Positions 11,240 to 23,396 of a stretch of 64,000 nucleotides of DNA are shown in pieces. How positions within the stretch are numbered: position 1 is the first letter of the stretch; the number at the start of each line of letters is the position of its first letter. Source of the stretch: Gentiana macrophylla. Lineage: Eukaryota; Streptophyta; Magnoliopsida; Gentianales; Gentianaceae. The position numbers and the translations under genes are program-made. The stretch covers positions 1 through 64,000 of the forward strand of contig JAOBSW010001197.1 in assembly GCA_026214975.1 (NCBI GenBank), given 5' to 3'. The notes under the pieces are model-generated. The model had not been told where the DNA came from and searched no databases. It saw only the letters and a program-made list of their open reading frames with translations.

Positions 11240-11807
11240 TCTGAGACCGACCTGCGGTTCAGTTCTTCTTCTGAGTCCGACCTGCGGATCGATTCGTTCT
11301 GCATCTTGCAAACTTATAGTTTGTCCTTTGCAAACTTTTCGAGACCGACTGCGGTTCGGCTTCTTCTTTTGAGTCCGACTGCGGATCGCTTCGTTGGTCT
11401 ATCCTGCCGCACTTATAGTTTGTCCTTTGCAAACTTTATGAGACCGACCTGCGGTTCAGTTCTTCTTCAGAGTCCGACATGCGGATCAGTTTGTTGGGTC
11501 TGTCCTGTAGACTTATAGTTTGTCCTTTGCAAACTTTCTGAGACTGACATGCGGTTCAGTTCTTCTTCTGAGTCCGACCTACGGATCAGTTCGTTGGGTC
11601 TATCCTGCAGACTTATAGGTTGTCCTTGCACACTTTCTCAGACCGACCTGCGGTTCAGTTCTTCTTCTGAGTCCGACCTGTGGATCAGTTCGTTGAGTCT
11701 GTCATGCAGACAATTTTAGTTTGTCCTTAGCAAACTTTCTGAGACCGACCTGCGGTTCAGTTATTCTTCTGAGTCCGACCTGCGGATCAGTTCGTTGAGT
11801 CTGTCCT
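11240..11807. repeat. Tandem array of a 100-bp unit, about 5.7 copies
   Basis: Successive units start near 11241, 11341, 11440, 11539, 11639 and 11740 with GAGACCGACCTGCGGTTCAG. Each contains GAGTCCGACCTGCGGATCAG about 33 bp later, then a GTCCT/GTTTGTCCTTTGCAAAC block. The unit therefore has two related halves plus a spacer. Tat elements are known to carry variable tandem repeats between pol and the 3' LTR, and these can seed satellites. The array stops abruptly at TCCT (11804-11807), where element B' sequence begins. Confidence 0.9.
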
Positions 11808-12527
11808 CATTCCTTTGCCCATAGAAAACCGCATTCTCACTGATAAGATTTATAACATTTTGCTTTGGTTCCATGTTGTTAGCATGGACAACGGGAATTC
11901 TGATTGGGTTGTGGCCAGTCCCTTGGTATGGAGTAACCATATAATCTCTCGCTGAAACAAACCCTTGATTGGCAGGTGGGTCATTCTGTTGCTGTTGATT
12001 CGCGTTATTCTGATTAGCTTGAAGAAACTGATTCTGTGCCGCTAATTGTTGAACCAATCAAGTAGCTGGCGATTGTCCCGACCAAAGGCTTGTTGTTGAA
12101 GTTGTACATTCCTTCCAAAGCGGGATCGAACAAATTCCTCCCATCCATCCGCCCTGCAACCAAAGGAGGATTTCTTTCACGTGGAGGAGGGGTGTTTAGA
12201 TGACCCAATACTCCAACTTGAGATGTATCATCACCATTCAACCTATCTCTTCCGCTGGTCGTCATACTTTCTTCCTCCTCAAGAAGAATCCAAGCTTCTT
12301 GTCCTTCCACGGTGTGCGAAGCCGAGGCGGGCGATCTTTTCTCAATTGGCTTTGCGTGCTATCAATCTCCGGGTAAAAAGGCTCTCAGAGGAGTCCCGAA
12401 CTCCGGTCATACATCGCAAGTCAAATCAAACAACAAGAAAACAATAAAAGAAAACGACCTAAGCCCAAGCTTTCGGGTCAACTTTTGTGATATCAAAGCG
12501 TTACCAATCCCGGCAATGGCGCCAACT
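11808..12527 (-). pseudogene. Truncated second copy of element B (B'): leader and gag start
   Basis: Nearly identical to 37770-38488 in the same orientation. It holds the gag N-terminus (minus, from about 12310: MEGQEAWILLEEEESMTTSG; then QQLAAQNQFLQANQNN), the leader and, at 12509-12524, a primer-binding site (CCCGGCAATGGCGCCA on the plus strand, one mismatch and one missing base against tRNA-Asp). It ends at 11807/11808 inside gag, fused to the Tat repeat array, and shares its LTR (12528-14109) with the complete element B to its right. Frames are shifted relative to the intact copy. Confidence 0.85.
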
Positions 12528-14109
12528 TGATAAGCAGATTTTCTACGGTCCGGTCGATCAAGTAAAACTCGAAACCTTAGCAAAATCTACTTTCTAACCG
12601 GCAAGTGGACCGGTCGATTGTAGGATAGTGCTTGAGAGTCCGAGGTCGAACCCACAGAGATTGGCTTTTGAGTACCACATTGACTTAACACTCGCCTCGG
12701 TCAAACATATAGGTGTGAAGTTATACTATTGCGTAAAAGAGAGATTGCACTACTCGAAATTCTAAACAATTAAAAGAGGTATGGCCGAACTACGATCCAA
12801 CGGATTACTTGACCCTCAGAAAGATTACCCCGGGAGTGTGCCTTACTCTACCTTGCCATCTAACGATAACTCATAGGACAAACCCCGTATTGGAACTGGA
12901 CTTGATGACTAGGGCGTCAATCTAGTACACGGGTAGGTGTCAAACTACCTTTCAAGTCCAAAATCTCTACGGTCCCGAAACCCCGTTCCCACACGTCGCC
13001 GCAACATACATTTATAAGCTAAGATGTGTGCAATGGTGAACTAGGTGATCAATCTAGCTCAAAAACGATTCAAACAAGTTTCGAGATGCGGATTATCAAT
13101 TAGAACGTATAAATTACGCGCTACAATACCTCCCGGTTCATTTCTCTAATGGTGTTTCACCCGCATTCACATAGTTCAACCATACGGAGATTTAGCTACT
13201 CATAATCGAAGCTAAACAATAAAAACGGAAGAAGAACATCACAACAACAATAAAATAACAAAAGAACATACTTACTTTACTCAACTTGAAGGAGGTGCCA
13301 AATGTGCTTACAAAAGATCGAATCTTGACAATCGAAATTTAGAGATCGAAGATTTAAGTTGTACAATCAAAGAGAGGATCGAAAGACGATTCTAATGATA
13401 TATAGCACTAATTCTAACTCCTAAGGATGAAGAAAATCGCCCCAAATCGCCTAAAAACCTACTTCCCTGTTTTCTGCTTGCGGCTGTGAGAAAATGAGCC
13501 GCTTTATATAGATCAAGGCGTATGGACGCCCGTCCAGCCTTCTGGGACGCCCGTCCGAGTGGGTTGTTCTTGAGTGGACGGGCGTTGCTTACTTGGACGC
13601 CCGTCCGCTTATTTGAGCTTTTTGGGTCGGGTGAAGCTTCACCAAACGCCCGCCTCGGGGTCCCGCCCAACTGAAAATCCTCTATCTCGATAGACTTGGA
13701 CGCCCGCCCGCATTTCTCGACGCCCATCCACAAATCCTGGGACGCCCGTCCATGGATGCAAACGCCCGTCTGGCTGTGACTTCACTTTTTCCTTCGTTTT
13801 CACTCTTTTCTTGCCCCGGACACGCCCAACCTCAATAATTTCGCTCTTCGGGCTCTCGAGACACCCTAGTCCCGCATCCATATGAAAACAACAAGCAAAC
13901 GCGTAACCCGCAACTATGGGTGCTCGGGAAAACGCAGTATAAAATGCTAAAATAAGGCCGAGTTTACGGAAAACCGATGAGCCACTCGCCATGCAATAAA
14001 ACCTCATTTGATACTCAAAATAGGGTCTAAACTCACCCGAGACATGCCAGAAATGTGATAATCATGGGCTAAATCAGCATGAAATGTACTGTAAAGTTGG
14101 TTCCCATCA
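12528..14109 (-). repeat. LTR shared by element B (as 3' LTR) and fragment B' (as 5' LTR)
   Basis: TG...CA ends (plus strand TGATAAGCAG ... TTCCCATCA). Length 1582, equal to the sister LTR 38489-40070. On its left lie a primer site and gag of B'; on its right lies the purine tract of B. A TATA box (minus) is at about 13503-13510. Upstream of it (13524-13765) are about nine copies of the near-palindrome GGACGCCCGTCC. LTR-internal-LTR-internal order is a product of unequal recombination or of tandem insertion. Confidence 0.9.
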
Positions 14110-14554
14110 CCACCCCACACTTAGCCTTTACTCGCCCTCGAGTAAATTAGGCGCTCAAACAATACCAAGGAATCAACTTTACGGTACATGCATGTGGTTC
14201 AAAATATCGAGGTAAAAAGAGTTTAACTAAGTGAATGTATTACCTTGACTCTACCAAATCATGACACGGAGTGAGTGTGTGTTGAATGACGACGACTTAT
14301 GCTTAATACGATTTCCGGCTTGGAATACCGGACAAATGACTTTACACAATCCTGCCCTTCCTAGAATCTCCACTAATCGGGATTAACCAAGGTTAAACAC
14401 GGTCCAGCAGGACTTGAATGGTTATAACGTTAGGCTCGGGAGGGGGCTAACCGAAAGGATAATTTGGGAACTGGAGAAGAGAAAATACGAGTGAACCAAA
14501 TCAACAAGTGTATCTCCTCCTTGCAACCATACAAATCAACACCAAACTCCTCCG
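14110..14554 (-). other. 3' end of element B: purine tract and untranslated region
   Basis: On the minus strand the tract TAAGTGTGGGGTGG (14110-14123) directly precedes the LTR start. The rest is non-coding. Element D is inserted at 14555-14559 (TSD ATCAT), and the sequence resumes at 30363. Confidence 0.8.
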
Positions 14555-14559
14555 ATCAT

Positions 14560-16495
14560 TGATGTGTAACATTTATATGATAAAAATTACGATGTTTTAT
14601 ATACGTTATCGACTATTTTTATATAAAATATAAGTAATTATAATGTATAATCTTATAAAATATTAATAGCTATGAATAAATCTAAATACTATAAAAATCT
14701 AGTAAAAATGATAAAAGTTATAAATTTTGTACCGGGTTAATAACCGGAGTGTCGTGGTCGATTCACGTGGGTATTTTTGGTATTTTACGACCTTAGGTAA
14801 ACCAAGACCCCGAGTGATGACATTTTGTGGAGTAAAATCATATCTTTTGAAGGAATAAAGGAAGTGCCACGAGACTTAAAGTTCAAGTGGATCAATGGTT
14901 CGTGACGCCCGATCAAGTTATATTTTCGACGAACAAATGGCCCAAAGAAAAGGCATTTTCTGAAAAAGAAGTCTTCATGGAAGTTATAGATCTCCTCAAG
15001 GGCTTTCAACGCATCTTGAATTATGTCATTTGGAGATCCAGAGCTCAAGTTATGATTTTATCAAGTTTCGGATTAAGATTGGAAAAATCTATCCGGATCG
15101 ATCCGGATTTACCGGATCGATCCGAGGAAACATCATGATTACCCAAAGATGTGGCCCCCCGCAGAGAATAATCCTGGGATAAGATTTTTTATTCCCGGAT
15201 CGATCCGCCCTTTCTCGGATCGATCCGCTTCGGGAAAATATGCCTATAAATAGAGCAGCTTGCGAGGCACATAAAGGGGTACCAAATATATTTTCTTCAC
15301 CTCTTTTAGTAGTAGTAGTATGTATATATATAGGCCTTATGCCATAAATAAAGTAGTATCGTTATAATGCTCGAGAAATTATCGAAGATCAATGTTGTTG
15401 AAGTTGTTGTAGCATCCGGAAGAATACGACTTCCGATTCAATCGTTGTAATCGGGTAAAATTCCTAAAGTATTTATGTTTGTTTTTCTTTTATCTTTTCG
15501 TATAATGTTAGTAGGCTAAATCTAATAACTAGCCAAAGTTATGTAATCGTTTTATTTCGATCTTTCGGTAAAGGAATGTTGTCTAAGTAAAATTGAATAA
15601 AATTGAGTTAATTGAATCTTTTCCTATTGATAAAGTTTGACTTGAAAGAATTCATAATCTAATTATGAATTGACACCTCGTAATTAAGTTATGAACTCGT
15701 TAATAGAAAAACCGGAGGGTAAAATTGGCCGAGTGAAAACGTGACAACGGAACCCAGTTTCCTACCCGGGGGCCGATTTGTCCTAAAAAGATGAATCTTA
15801 TTAAAATTTGTACTCAAGATCGTAATAATGTTAAATTCATCAGTTTAATTGAAACTTAAACCGAAAGTTGAATCGCCTGCCTTGACAACCGGAGCCTTTA
15901 AATAAAATTGACCGTTTGACGAACGGAATGACTCCTTTTATTCAAAGGTAGAATCGCACTAAGGACCTCGTTCGAAAAACCGTAAATGATTGTGGACTTT
16001 GGACTGATGACAATGGACATATGACAATTTCACACACTATGTGAGGACGAATTGTTAACCTTAGGAGTGCACCGTTTCATTTACTCAATTGAACCTAAAG
16101 ATCGAGCACATTCCATTCACTGAAAAGATCGTATAAATCAATTATATAAACTTTGGCTAGTTCTCTAATAATATATTTGGCATCTATATATTTATATCTA
16201 TATATATACTTTGCAACTTATGCACATCTATATATATTTATATATCTATATATATTATATTAGAATAAATTTTAATTTACGCATTTATTTTATGTTAAGT
16301 AAAATAGTAGTTATCTGTGCTATAAACTGAGATTTAGATTGAGTTAATAACACTCTTTGGTGTTTAACCACACTTAGAAGAATTACAAAGTTCCTCGAGG
16401 ATACGATACTCGACTCACCATACTAGCACTACTGGTTTGACCCGATACATCGTCGGTTAAGGACTCGGTTTTAGCACTAGAAAAGGCCACGCGTC
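14560..16495 (+). repeat. 5' LTR of element D
   Basis: About 1936 bp, collinear with 28422-30357. The right border is approximate: the last bases read GGCCACGCGTC where the other LTR has GGCCACGTCA. U3 carries two dyad pairs and a TATA box. U5 contains TA-rich runs (about 16180-16262). Confidence 0.9.
15092..15253 (+). promoter_or_regulatory. Dyad pairs and TATA box of the D 5' LTR
   Basis: Four copies of CGGATCGATCCG: a pair centred at 15099.5/15118.5 and a pair at 15201.5/15221.5 (one G appears lost from the second spacer compared with the other LTR). The TATA box CTATAAATAG is at 15244-15253, 16 bases after the last dyad. This fixes transcription on the plus strand, starting about 15275-15285. 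Confidence 0.7.
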
Positions 16496-16501
16496 GGCTT
16501 T

Positions 16502-16518
16502 CGGCGCCGCTGCCGGGA
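16502..16518 (+). other. Primer-binding site of element D (tRNA-Asp-like, diverged)
   Basis: CGGCGCCGCTGCCGGGA resembles TGGCGCCGTTGCCGGGG, the complement of the plant tRNA-Asp 3' end, with a few differences. It lies just after the LTR end. Confidence 0.6.
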
Positions 16519-16799
16519 ACGACGCTAATTTCTTTTTTGTCTATGGTTACTACTTATATTAGCTCAAAATTCTCGAGAATAAGTCAACACTTTTCTTATC
16601 TCACTTCTAATTTTATTTTCGTTGGTACTTACCTTAAAGGTAAGTTACCAAAATTTTTTACTACTATCAATTTAGTGTTATTTTCTATTTTCGTTAGTTG
16701 ATGACCGTAGTGGTAAGGCCCCACTCACTCCTTATAAGCCTGACATAAACACTTACGAAAGCGCGTTAAAGTAGAGAGAAAACGTGGTCATACTAGTCG

Positions 16800-18918
16800 G
16801 GAAATCGACTAATCATCTTCAAACGTAAATACGAGAATGGTGAAATCGGTGATGAAACACACGAACAAGTGGTTGGAACATGCTCAGGGCATGGACAAAA
16901 CCTCGTTAACCTTAATAATCAAAATAATAATAATAATAGAAATAATCGTAATCGGAACGAGAATAATCGTAACAACCCAAGAAACCCAAGGCCTATCGTG
17001 ACCAAACCATAAGAAGAAATCGGACTAATAATCCCATACTTTTACCTAATGAAGGAGCGAATAATTTGAGATTAAATCTCATCTTTTGGTTTAATTGACG
17101 CAAGAGCCCAATTCCTAGGAGAAGATGATGAAGATCCGCATCATCATCTCTATCTTTTGAAGAATCTGTGCAATCTGACCAAAAGTCAAGGTGCTCACAA
17201 GGAATTAACAAGGATGACTATGTTTCCTTTTCTCTAAAAGGACGAGCCCGAGATTGGTTTATGTCTCTTCCGCATCATTCACTTACAAGTTGGGAGGAGA
17301 TTCAAACCGAATTTTCGAAACAATACTTCACTCTCGGACGGAATTTGGAATTAAAAGTCGAGGTTGCTAATTTTAGACAAGGATCTCAAGAAACGCTGGG
17401 AATGCGTGGGAAAGATTTAAAAATTGTTAAGAGCGTGTCCCGACCATGGTTATTCCTTAGACATGCAAATTCAACTTTTACGTCAGTAAATTAAGAAAAG
17501 ATTCACGTCTTGATGTAGACCATGCATGTGGTGGTTCTTTAATGATGAGTGAGGCTCAATTAGTTTACGATGCCATCGAAAAGATTTCCAAAAATAATGA
17601 ATGTGGGAAACCGGTTCTAGCACCGTAAAAGTAGCTTTTGGCAGAGAGAATGTACGTCTAATACGGAAGTTCTAGCACATTTAGAAAATTTGAGTAGGAA
17701 ATTTGATGGATTACAATGAATAAGAACCAAAGTTCGTAAAATAGTGCACCAACCGAATACTCAAATCGAGGATAAAATACCACTAGGGATTGAAGAACCG
17801 ACAGGATGCTCAAGAGAGGAGGTGAGTTTTCTTCAAAGAAACATAGAAATTTAAACAATGCTTACTCAAACTCGTTCAATGCTATTTAAGAGATCACCCT
17901 ACTTATCGATGGTCCGAAAACCCTAGCAAGCAAGGACAACCGCCGATATCAGTTCCATATAGGAACTTGAATAATAATCAAGTTTATCAAGAAAACACAT
18001 CTAATCGAATTTACAATCATTACCTAGATCCTATCCTCAACATACCACTCAAAGTATACCAAGAACTCAAAGTTCTACTCAACTGCTGAAGGAGTTGAAA
18101 AATGGGAAAAACTAATGGAAAATATGATGGGTGTAGTATCTACTCAAGCTAAAAATATAGAAACGATGGTGACTTTATTGGTACAAATACTAAGGACATG
18201 AGTTCAATGAAAACATCTATGAGTGGACAAGATACCAGGATGAGAACGATAGAAGCCTCATTAAGGAATATGGAAGATCATTTGAGTAGTAAGGTGAACG
18301 TAATAACAAAGCAGACCCAGGAGGATTACCAAGTAACACTGAAAGGAACCCAAGAGAGGTAAATGTTGTAGTTACGAGAAGTAGGAAGCTCAGTGGAAGT
18401 AATGGAGTTGAAAACTTTGGGGATAATGAAGTAGAAGATGACTTAGATGGTAAGAATGATAGAACTAAAGATGAACTTGAATTTCTGAGATGAGGAAGAA
18501 GAAATTATAGACAACTTCTTGAAAAGAAATAAAAGTTCGAACACGAAAGTGAAAGGAAAATTGGGTAAAAATCCCTAAGATTCTCGAAGATCCCATGGAT
18601 AAAGATTTAAGGACTTTATTTAAGGAACATGTTAGAATGGAAAATAATGAAAACAAGGATGAAAAACAGGAAGAAATGAGGGGATCTGAAGTAGAGATTG
18701 ATTCAGGGAACAATTTAAAAGAAAGAATTCAAGAACCTGAAACATGGCGACTGAGTAATACTCAAAGGTTTAAGGAAAAAGGAAAAGAGAAACTGACAAA
18801 GGAGCCAAGGGTCATAGATCTAGAATCTTTACCTTACCCTCCTAAAGATCAAATCAAAAAGGCAAAAGCGATAAGAAGTATGCTTGTTTCTGGACACTTT
18901 TCGTCATATTCAAGTTAA
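16800..18918 (+). pseudogene. gag: gag of element D, frameshifted
   Basis: Gag is the capsid and nucleocapsid precursor that packages element RNA. One frame from about 16830 gives an Asn/Arg-rich N-terminus (NNQNNNNNRNNRNRNENN) and stops at about 17010. The Retrotrans_gag core follows in shifted frames at 17060-17400, with the family hallmark SLKGRARDWFMSLPHHS and SWEEIQTEFSKQYF. Asn-rich linker text continues to 18060, and a charged Lys/Glu-rich C-terminal part lies at 18595-18918 (stop). I could not identify a CCHC knuckle within gag, although one occurs after integrase. Several stops and shifts make it non-functional as read. No start codon is preferred. Confidence 0.7.
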
Positions 18919-18989
18919 TATCCACGTTATCGAAGCTTTGATTAATATACTCGCTTATGGAAAATTTTCGAAAGAAATTATGTCAAACA

Positions 18990-19490
18990 AGAAAAATTAG
19001 AGGAATATGAGAACATATGCCTAAATGAAGAATGTTCGCATTCTGCAAAGATAAGTTACCACCTAAACCTGAAAGATCCTGGTAGTTTTACCATTCCGTG
19101 TGAAATTGGAGGATTTCATTTAAGAAGGTCTTATGTGATCTAGGAGCGAGTATAAATCTCATGTCTTATGAGGATTATAGAAAGTTAGGCATAGGAAAGC
19201 TTACTAAGATCGAAATGACTCTGCAAATGGCGAGATAGGTCGATTAAGTACCCTAAAGGAATTATAAAGGACATATTGGTTAAAATAGACAAATTCTATT
19301 TTCCAAGACTTTGTAGTTATGGAAATGGAAGACGGTTATTCAGCGCCTCTTATTCTAGGTCGTCCATTTCTAGCTACTGGGGAAGAACTTTAATCGATGT
19401 TCGTAAAGGAGAATTAATCTTAAGAGTCAATGAAGACGAAGTTACTTTCAATATTTTCAAAGCTATGAATCATGCATCATCGTAATCATG
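18990..19490 (+). pseudogene. Protease region of element D
   Basis: Retropepsin-like aspartic protease that would cut the polyprotein. The text FTIPCEIGG, then (shifted) 'C/V-D-L-G-A-S-I-N-L-M' around 19130-19160 marks the active-site region, here broken by a stop. The C-terminal flap and core is readable as ILVKIDKFYFP, then (shifted) APLILGRPFLATG at about 19345-19385. The frame at 19276-19485 ends this domain. At least two frameshifts. Confidence 0.65.
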
Positions 19491-19859
19491 TTCTTTTATA
19501 GAAGATATTCATTCTCGTCTATGATAATCGATTACCAACTTTTGAAGACAGATTAGAAGAATGCTTAACTCTGTCTATCTATAAAGAAGATAAGGAAGAC
19601 ATTGAAATGAAAGAGATAATTCTTTCTTTAGATACGTAAAGTTTTACCTTTAAACCACCATGGCATAAGTACTTGGAATTAGAACTAGAAGGACCGGTTC
19701 TTAAATCGTCAATAGAAGATCCGCCAAAGAACCTGGACTTGAAACCATTACCTTTAAATCGAAATATGCTTTTCTTGGCGATAATCTATTACCGATTATT
19801 ATTTCATCAACTTTAATCGAGCAACAAGAAGATCAATTACTTAGAATGTTGAAAAAGCA

Positions 19860-21240
19860 TAAGAAAGCTTTTGGATGGACGATTCTTTGATATTCGAGGT
19901 ATTAGCCCTGAGATTTGCGTTCATAAGATAATTCTGAAGGAAGATGCTAAGCCTTGTATTCAACCACAACGCCGCCTCAACCCAAATTTGCAGTTAATTG
20001 TTAAGAAAGAGGTCATTAAGCTATTAGAGATGGGAATAATTTTTCCCATATCAGATAGTGAATGGGTAAGTCCAACTCAAGTGGTACCAAAGAAAGGAAG
20101 TTTCACAGTGAAAGAAAATGATAGAAATGAATGGATTCCAACAAGAGAAATTACAGGTTATCGAATGTGCATTGATTTTAGGAAACTAAATGATCATACT
20201 AAGAAAGATCATCATCCACTTCCATTCATAGTTCAAATGTTGGAACGGTTAAGTGGTCATAAATATTACTGCTTCTTAGATGGTTATTCAAAGTTATTTC
20301 TGATTTTCATTGCAGTTAGGAGATAGGAGAAGACTACTTTCACTTGTCCTTATGGAACTTTTGCGTATAAAAGAATGCCGTTTGGTTTATGTAATGCTCC
20401 AACACGTTTCAAAGATGCATGATGGCTATATTTTCCGATATGGTTGAGAAATTCTTGGAAATTTTTATGGACGACTTTAGTGTTTACGGAGATTCTTTTG
20501 GTAAATGTTTATCGCACTTAGAAAGAGTGTTTAACGTCTGCGAGGATACCAATTTAATTTTAAATCGGGAAAAATGTCATTTAATGGTATCGAAGGAATT
20601 GTTCTAGGCCATCGAATCTACGAAATAGGAATTGAAGTTGATAAAGCTAAGGTTGAAGTAATTGAAAAATTACCACCACCAGTTAATCTAAGGACTCTAA
20701 GAGGATTTCTTGGACATGCAGGATTTTATAGGAGATTTATTGCAGATTTTTCAAAGATAGCGAAACCTCTAAGTCATTTGCTTGAAAAGGAAGTACCTTT
20801 TAACCGATAGTAAATGTAAGGAAGCTTTTCGGACCTTAAAAGCGAGATTAACTCATCGCACCGGTGCTAATAGCACCCAGATTGGAATTTACCGTTTGAG
20901 ATTATGTGTGATGCCAGTGATTTAGCTGTAGGAGCAGTTTTAGGACAAAGATATAACAAAATTCTCAAAGCTATTTACTATGCATCTCATACGTTAAATG
21001 CAGCTCAACTGAACTATACAACTACAGAAAAAGAACTGCTATTTGTAATTTTTGCCTTAGATAAGTTTAGATCGTATATTGTTGGTTCTAAGGTAATAAT
21101 TTATCTGAGACCATCAAACTTTGAAGTATTTCTTGAGTAAGAAAGATGCGAAACCACGTCTTCTTAGATGGATTCTCTTACTTCAGGAGTTTGATATTGA
21201 AATTAAAGATAAAAAAAGGGAAGTGAGAATGTAGTGTGCG
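19860..21240 (+). pseudogene. pol: Reverse transcriptase and RNase H of element D
   Basis: Copies the element RNA into DNA and degrades the template strand. RT starts at about 19871; visible blocks are [36 protein letters not shown] and the catalytic FMDDFSVYGDSF (about 20464-20499), followed by LGHRIYEIGIEVDKAKVEVI and [15 protein letters not shown]. The FMDDF form is typical of Athila. RNase H spans 20904-21140 ([35 protein letters not shown]) with its first catalytic Asp. Frame changes occur near 20325, 20600, 20810 and 21140. Confidence 0.85.
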
Positions 21241-22700
21241 ATCATCTAAGTAGAATGGAAAATGATGGAGAAAAGGGAATAGAAATTAAAGATTCATTTC
21301 ACGATGAACAACTTTTTAAAATAGATACTCCTTCAACCATGCAGTTATTAAAGAATAGAATTCCTTCTAAGGAAATGTCACCCTGGTTTGGAGATATCAT
21401 TAATTACTTAACTTTGTGATTATATTCCGTCTCATTGGACTTGGCGTGAGAAGAAGAAATTCTTTTATGACTTAAAATTTTATTTGGGAGGAACTGGACC
21501 TTTTCCGTAAATGTTCGGATGGGATAATCGTAAAGTGTGTGCTGATAATGAAATTTTAAGTATTTTATCATTTTGTCATGATCGTGAGGCGGGAGGTCAT
21601 CATGGAGGTTGGAAAAGCGCTTTTAAAGTTTTACAATGTGGTTTTTATTGGCCTACGCTATATAGAGATGCTTATAAGTATGTCAAATCCTCGTGAATCT
21701 TGTCAAAATGGGGAAATGTATCTAAAAACATGAAATGCCTATGCAACCTATTTTAGAATGTGAGTTATTTGATGTTTGGGGTATAGATTTCATGGGACCA
21801 TTTCCTATATCTTTTGGAAAAGATTTATTCTAGTAATGGTAGATTATGTTTGAAATGGGTAGAAAGTTTGAAGCTCTTCCCACTAATGATACCAAAGTTG
21901 TCATACGATTCCTTAAAAGAATATATTTACACGTTATGGCATTCCGAGGGCTATCATTAGTGATAGAGGTTCACACTTTTGTAATAGACCATTTACCAAG
22001 ATAATTGAAAAATATGGTGTAACGCATAAGTTAGGAACGCCCTATCATCCGCAAACCAGTGGTCAGGTAGAGGTGTCTAATAGAGAGATCAAAAGAATTG
22101 TAGAAAAGACAGTGGATTCAAATCGAAAAAACTGGGCAGTTAAACTAGACGATGCATTATGGGCATATAGAACAGCTTTTAAAACACCAATTGGTTGTTC
22201 TCCCTATAAGTTAGTTTTTGGTAAGTCTTGTCATCTCCCAGTTGAGTTAGAACACCGAGCCTTCTGGGCTATTAAATTTTTGAATTTCGATCCTAAGGCT
22301 GTCGGTGATCATAGATTGCTTCAATTGACAGAACTAGAAGAATTCCGTCTCGATTCTTATGAAAACGCTCGAATCTACAAGGAACGCACGAAATCTTTTC
22401 ACGATAAGAGAATCTATAGTCGTGAGTTCCATGTAGGTGATCGAGTGCTCTTGTACAATTCACGTTTAAAGTTATTTCGTGAAAGCTTAAATCAAGATGG
22501 GCGAGTCCATTTAAAGTAACGAGTTTACAAATCTGAGCCGTTGAACTAAGCGATGGAAATACAACTTTTATAGCCAATGGCCATAGAGTAAAGTTATTTG
22601 TGGAAGGAGAAGGAACCATGACCGAAAGAAGAAATAATGCTACTAAGCGATCCTCCGACAAAGTGAAAAAGCAGAGAAATCAAGAAAGCGAAAAGCAGAG
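21241..22700 (+). pseudogene. Integrase of element D
   Basis: DDE integrase that inserts the DNA copy. The HHCC zinc region is visible at 21560-21720 (FCHDREAGGHHGGWKSAFKV, then ESCQ). The core has [16 protein letters not shown] (first Asp, about 21770), [13 protein letters not shown] (second Asp, about 21955) and the Glu in [15 protein letters not shown] (about 22060-22095). The C-terminal domain (22073-22519) is uninterrupted for 148 codons and includes [17 protein letters not shown]. Four breaks lie upstream. A charged tail extends to about 22700. Confidence 0.85.
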
Positions 22701-22923
22701 GAGTTAAAACTCACCGAATACCAGTGCTATCTATCTTTACTCTACTTTTATGTGTTTTATTTATGGTTAAAGTAGTTTCGTCTTTTACCGGATAGACGTA
22801 AAAGAACTGGATGTCTTTTCTAGATAGAATAGGAATTTTTATGTTGCTTTTGAAATTAGGCTTGGATAAAGATGTCGCGTTTAAAATAGAAGCTTGATTT
22901 TTGAGAAAACAAGCAATTGTTGA

Positions 22924-23229
22924 GAGAGATCGATCGAAAGAAAATGTAATGGAAAATCGAGAAGTTCGATAAAGAGAAGGGCAAAGTTTTTAAGAAGGTG
23001 TAGAAGCTGTGGAAAAAGTGAGCATGAAGGGAAATGTAGGGAAAGCACAACCAAATCCCAGGATGAGTGTTTGAATGTTGTTAAGAAGGGAACGATTAGG
23101 TGGATATCCGAAAATCCCGATGGAGATCAAAGGGAAAATTCGAACGCCTCATTTCTTAAGGTTAGGTTGATAGAACGTTACATCAGAACTCTGGAAGATT
23201 TAGAAGTATTGGAATTAGGACCCTCGTGA
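22924..23229 (+). CDS. Short basic ORF with CCHC zinc knuckle after integrase (unidentified)
   Basis: A stop-to-stop open frame of 101 codons with no internal ATG. It contains a basic run (SIKRRAKFLRR) leading straight into CRSCGKSEHEGKC, an exact C-x2-C-x4-H-x4-C knuckle, then a Ser/Glu-rich part ending LEDLEVLELGPS. Zinc knuckles of this type bind single-stranded nucleic acid and in retroelements normally sit in gag. A position after integrase is unusual, and I saw no knuckle in this element's gag. The upstream part of the frame may be lost to a frameshift near 22900 or may be joined by splicing. Basic run plus cysteine motif also recalls small nucleic-acid-binding proteins of some plant RNA viruses, but that is only a resemblance. 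Confidence 0.45.
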   Translation, partial: ERSIERKCNGKSRSSIKRRAKFLRRCRSCGKSEHEGKCRESTTKSQDECLNVVKKGTIRWISENPDGDQRENSNASFLKVRLIERYIRTLEDLEVLELGPS

Positions 23230-23396
23230 ATTTTGTAATATTTATAAAATTTTTATATAACTTTTGAAAATTTTATAAATAGGATCTTTATGAAATTACT
23301 TAAAAGTTTTATAAAGTTTTTATAAAAATTTTTTTTTTTTTTTTTTTTTTGTAGAAGTTTTATTAAGTTTAAAAAAAAAAAAAAAAAAAAAGTGGT
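23230..23396 (+). other. Low-complexity spacer (T run, A run)
   Basis: AT-rich with a T run (about 23330-23350) and an A run (about 23371-23391) directly before the first internal dyad pair of element D. Confidence 0.7.

Noticed and set aside
11306..11518. Plus-strand frame with repeated LSFANF text
   Set aside because: It is a reading through the 100-bp tandem repeat.
11240..11807. CRISPR-like array
   Set aside because: Units are contiguous 100-bp repeats without unique spacers, in a plant retroelement.
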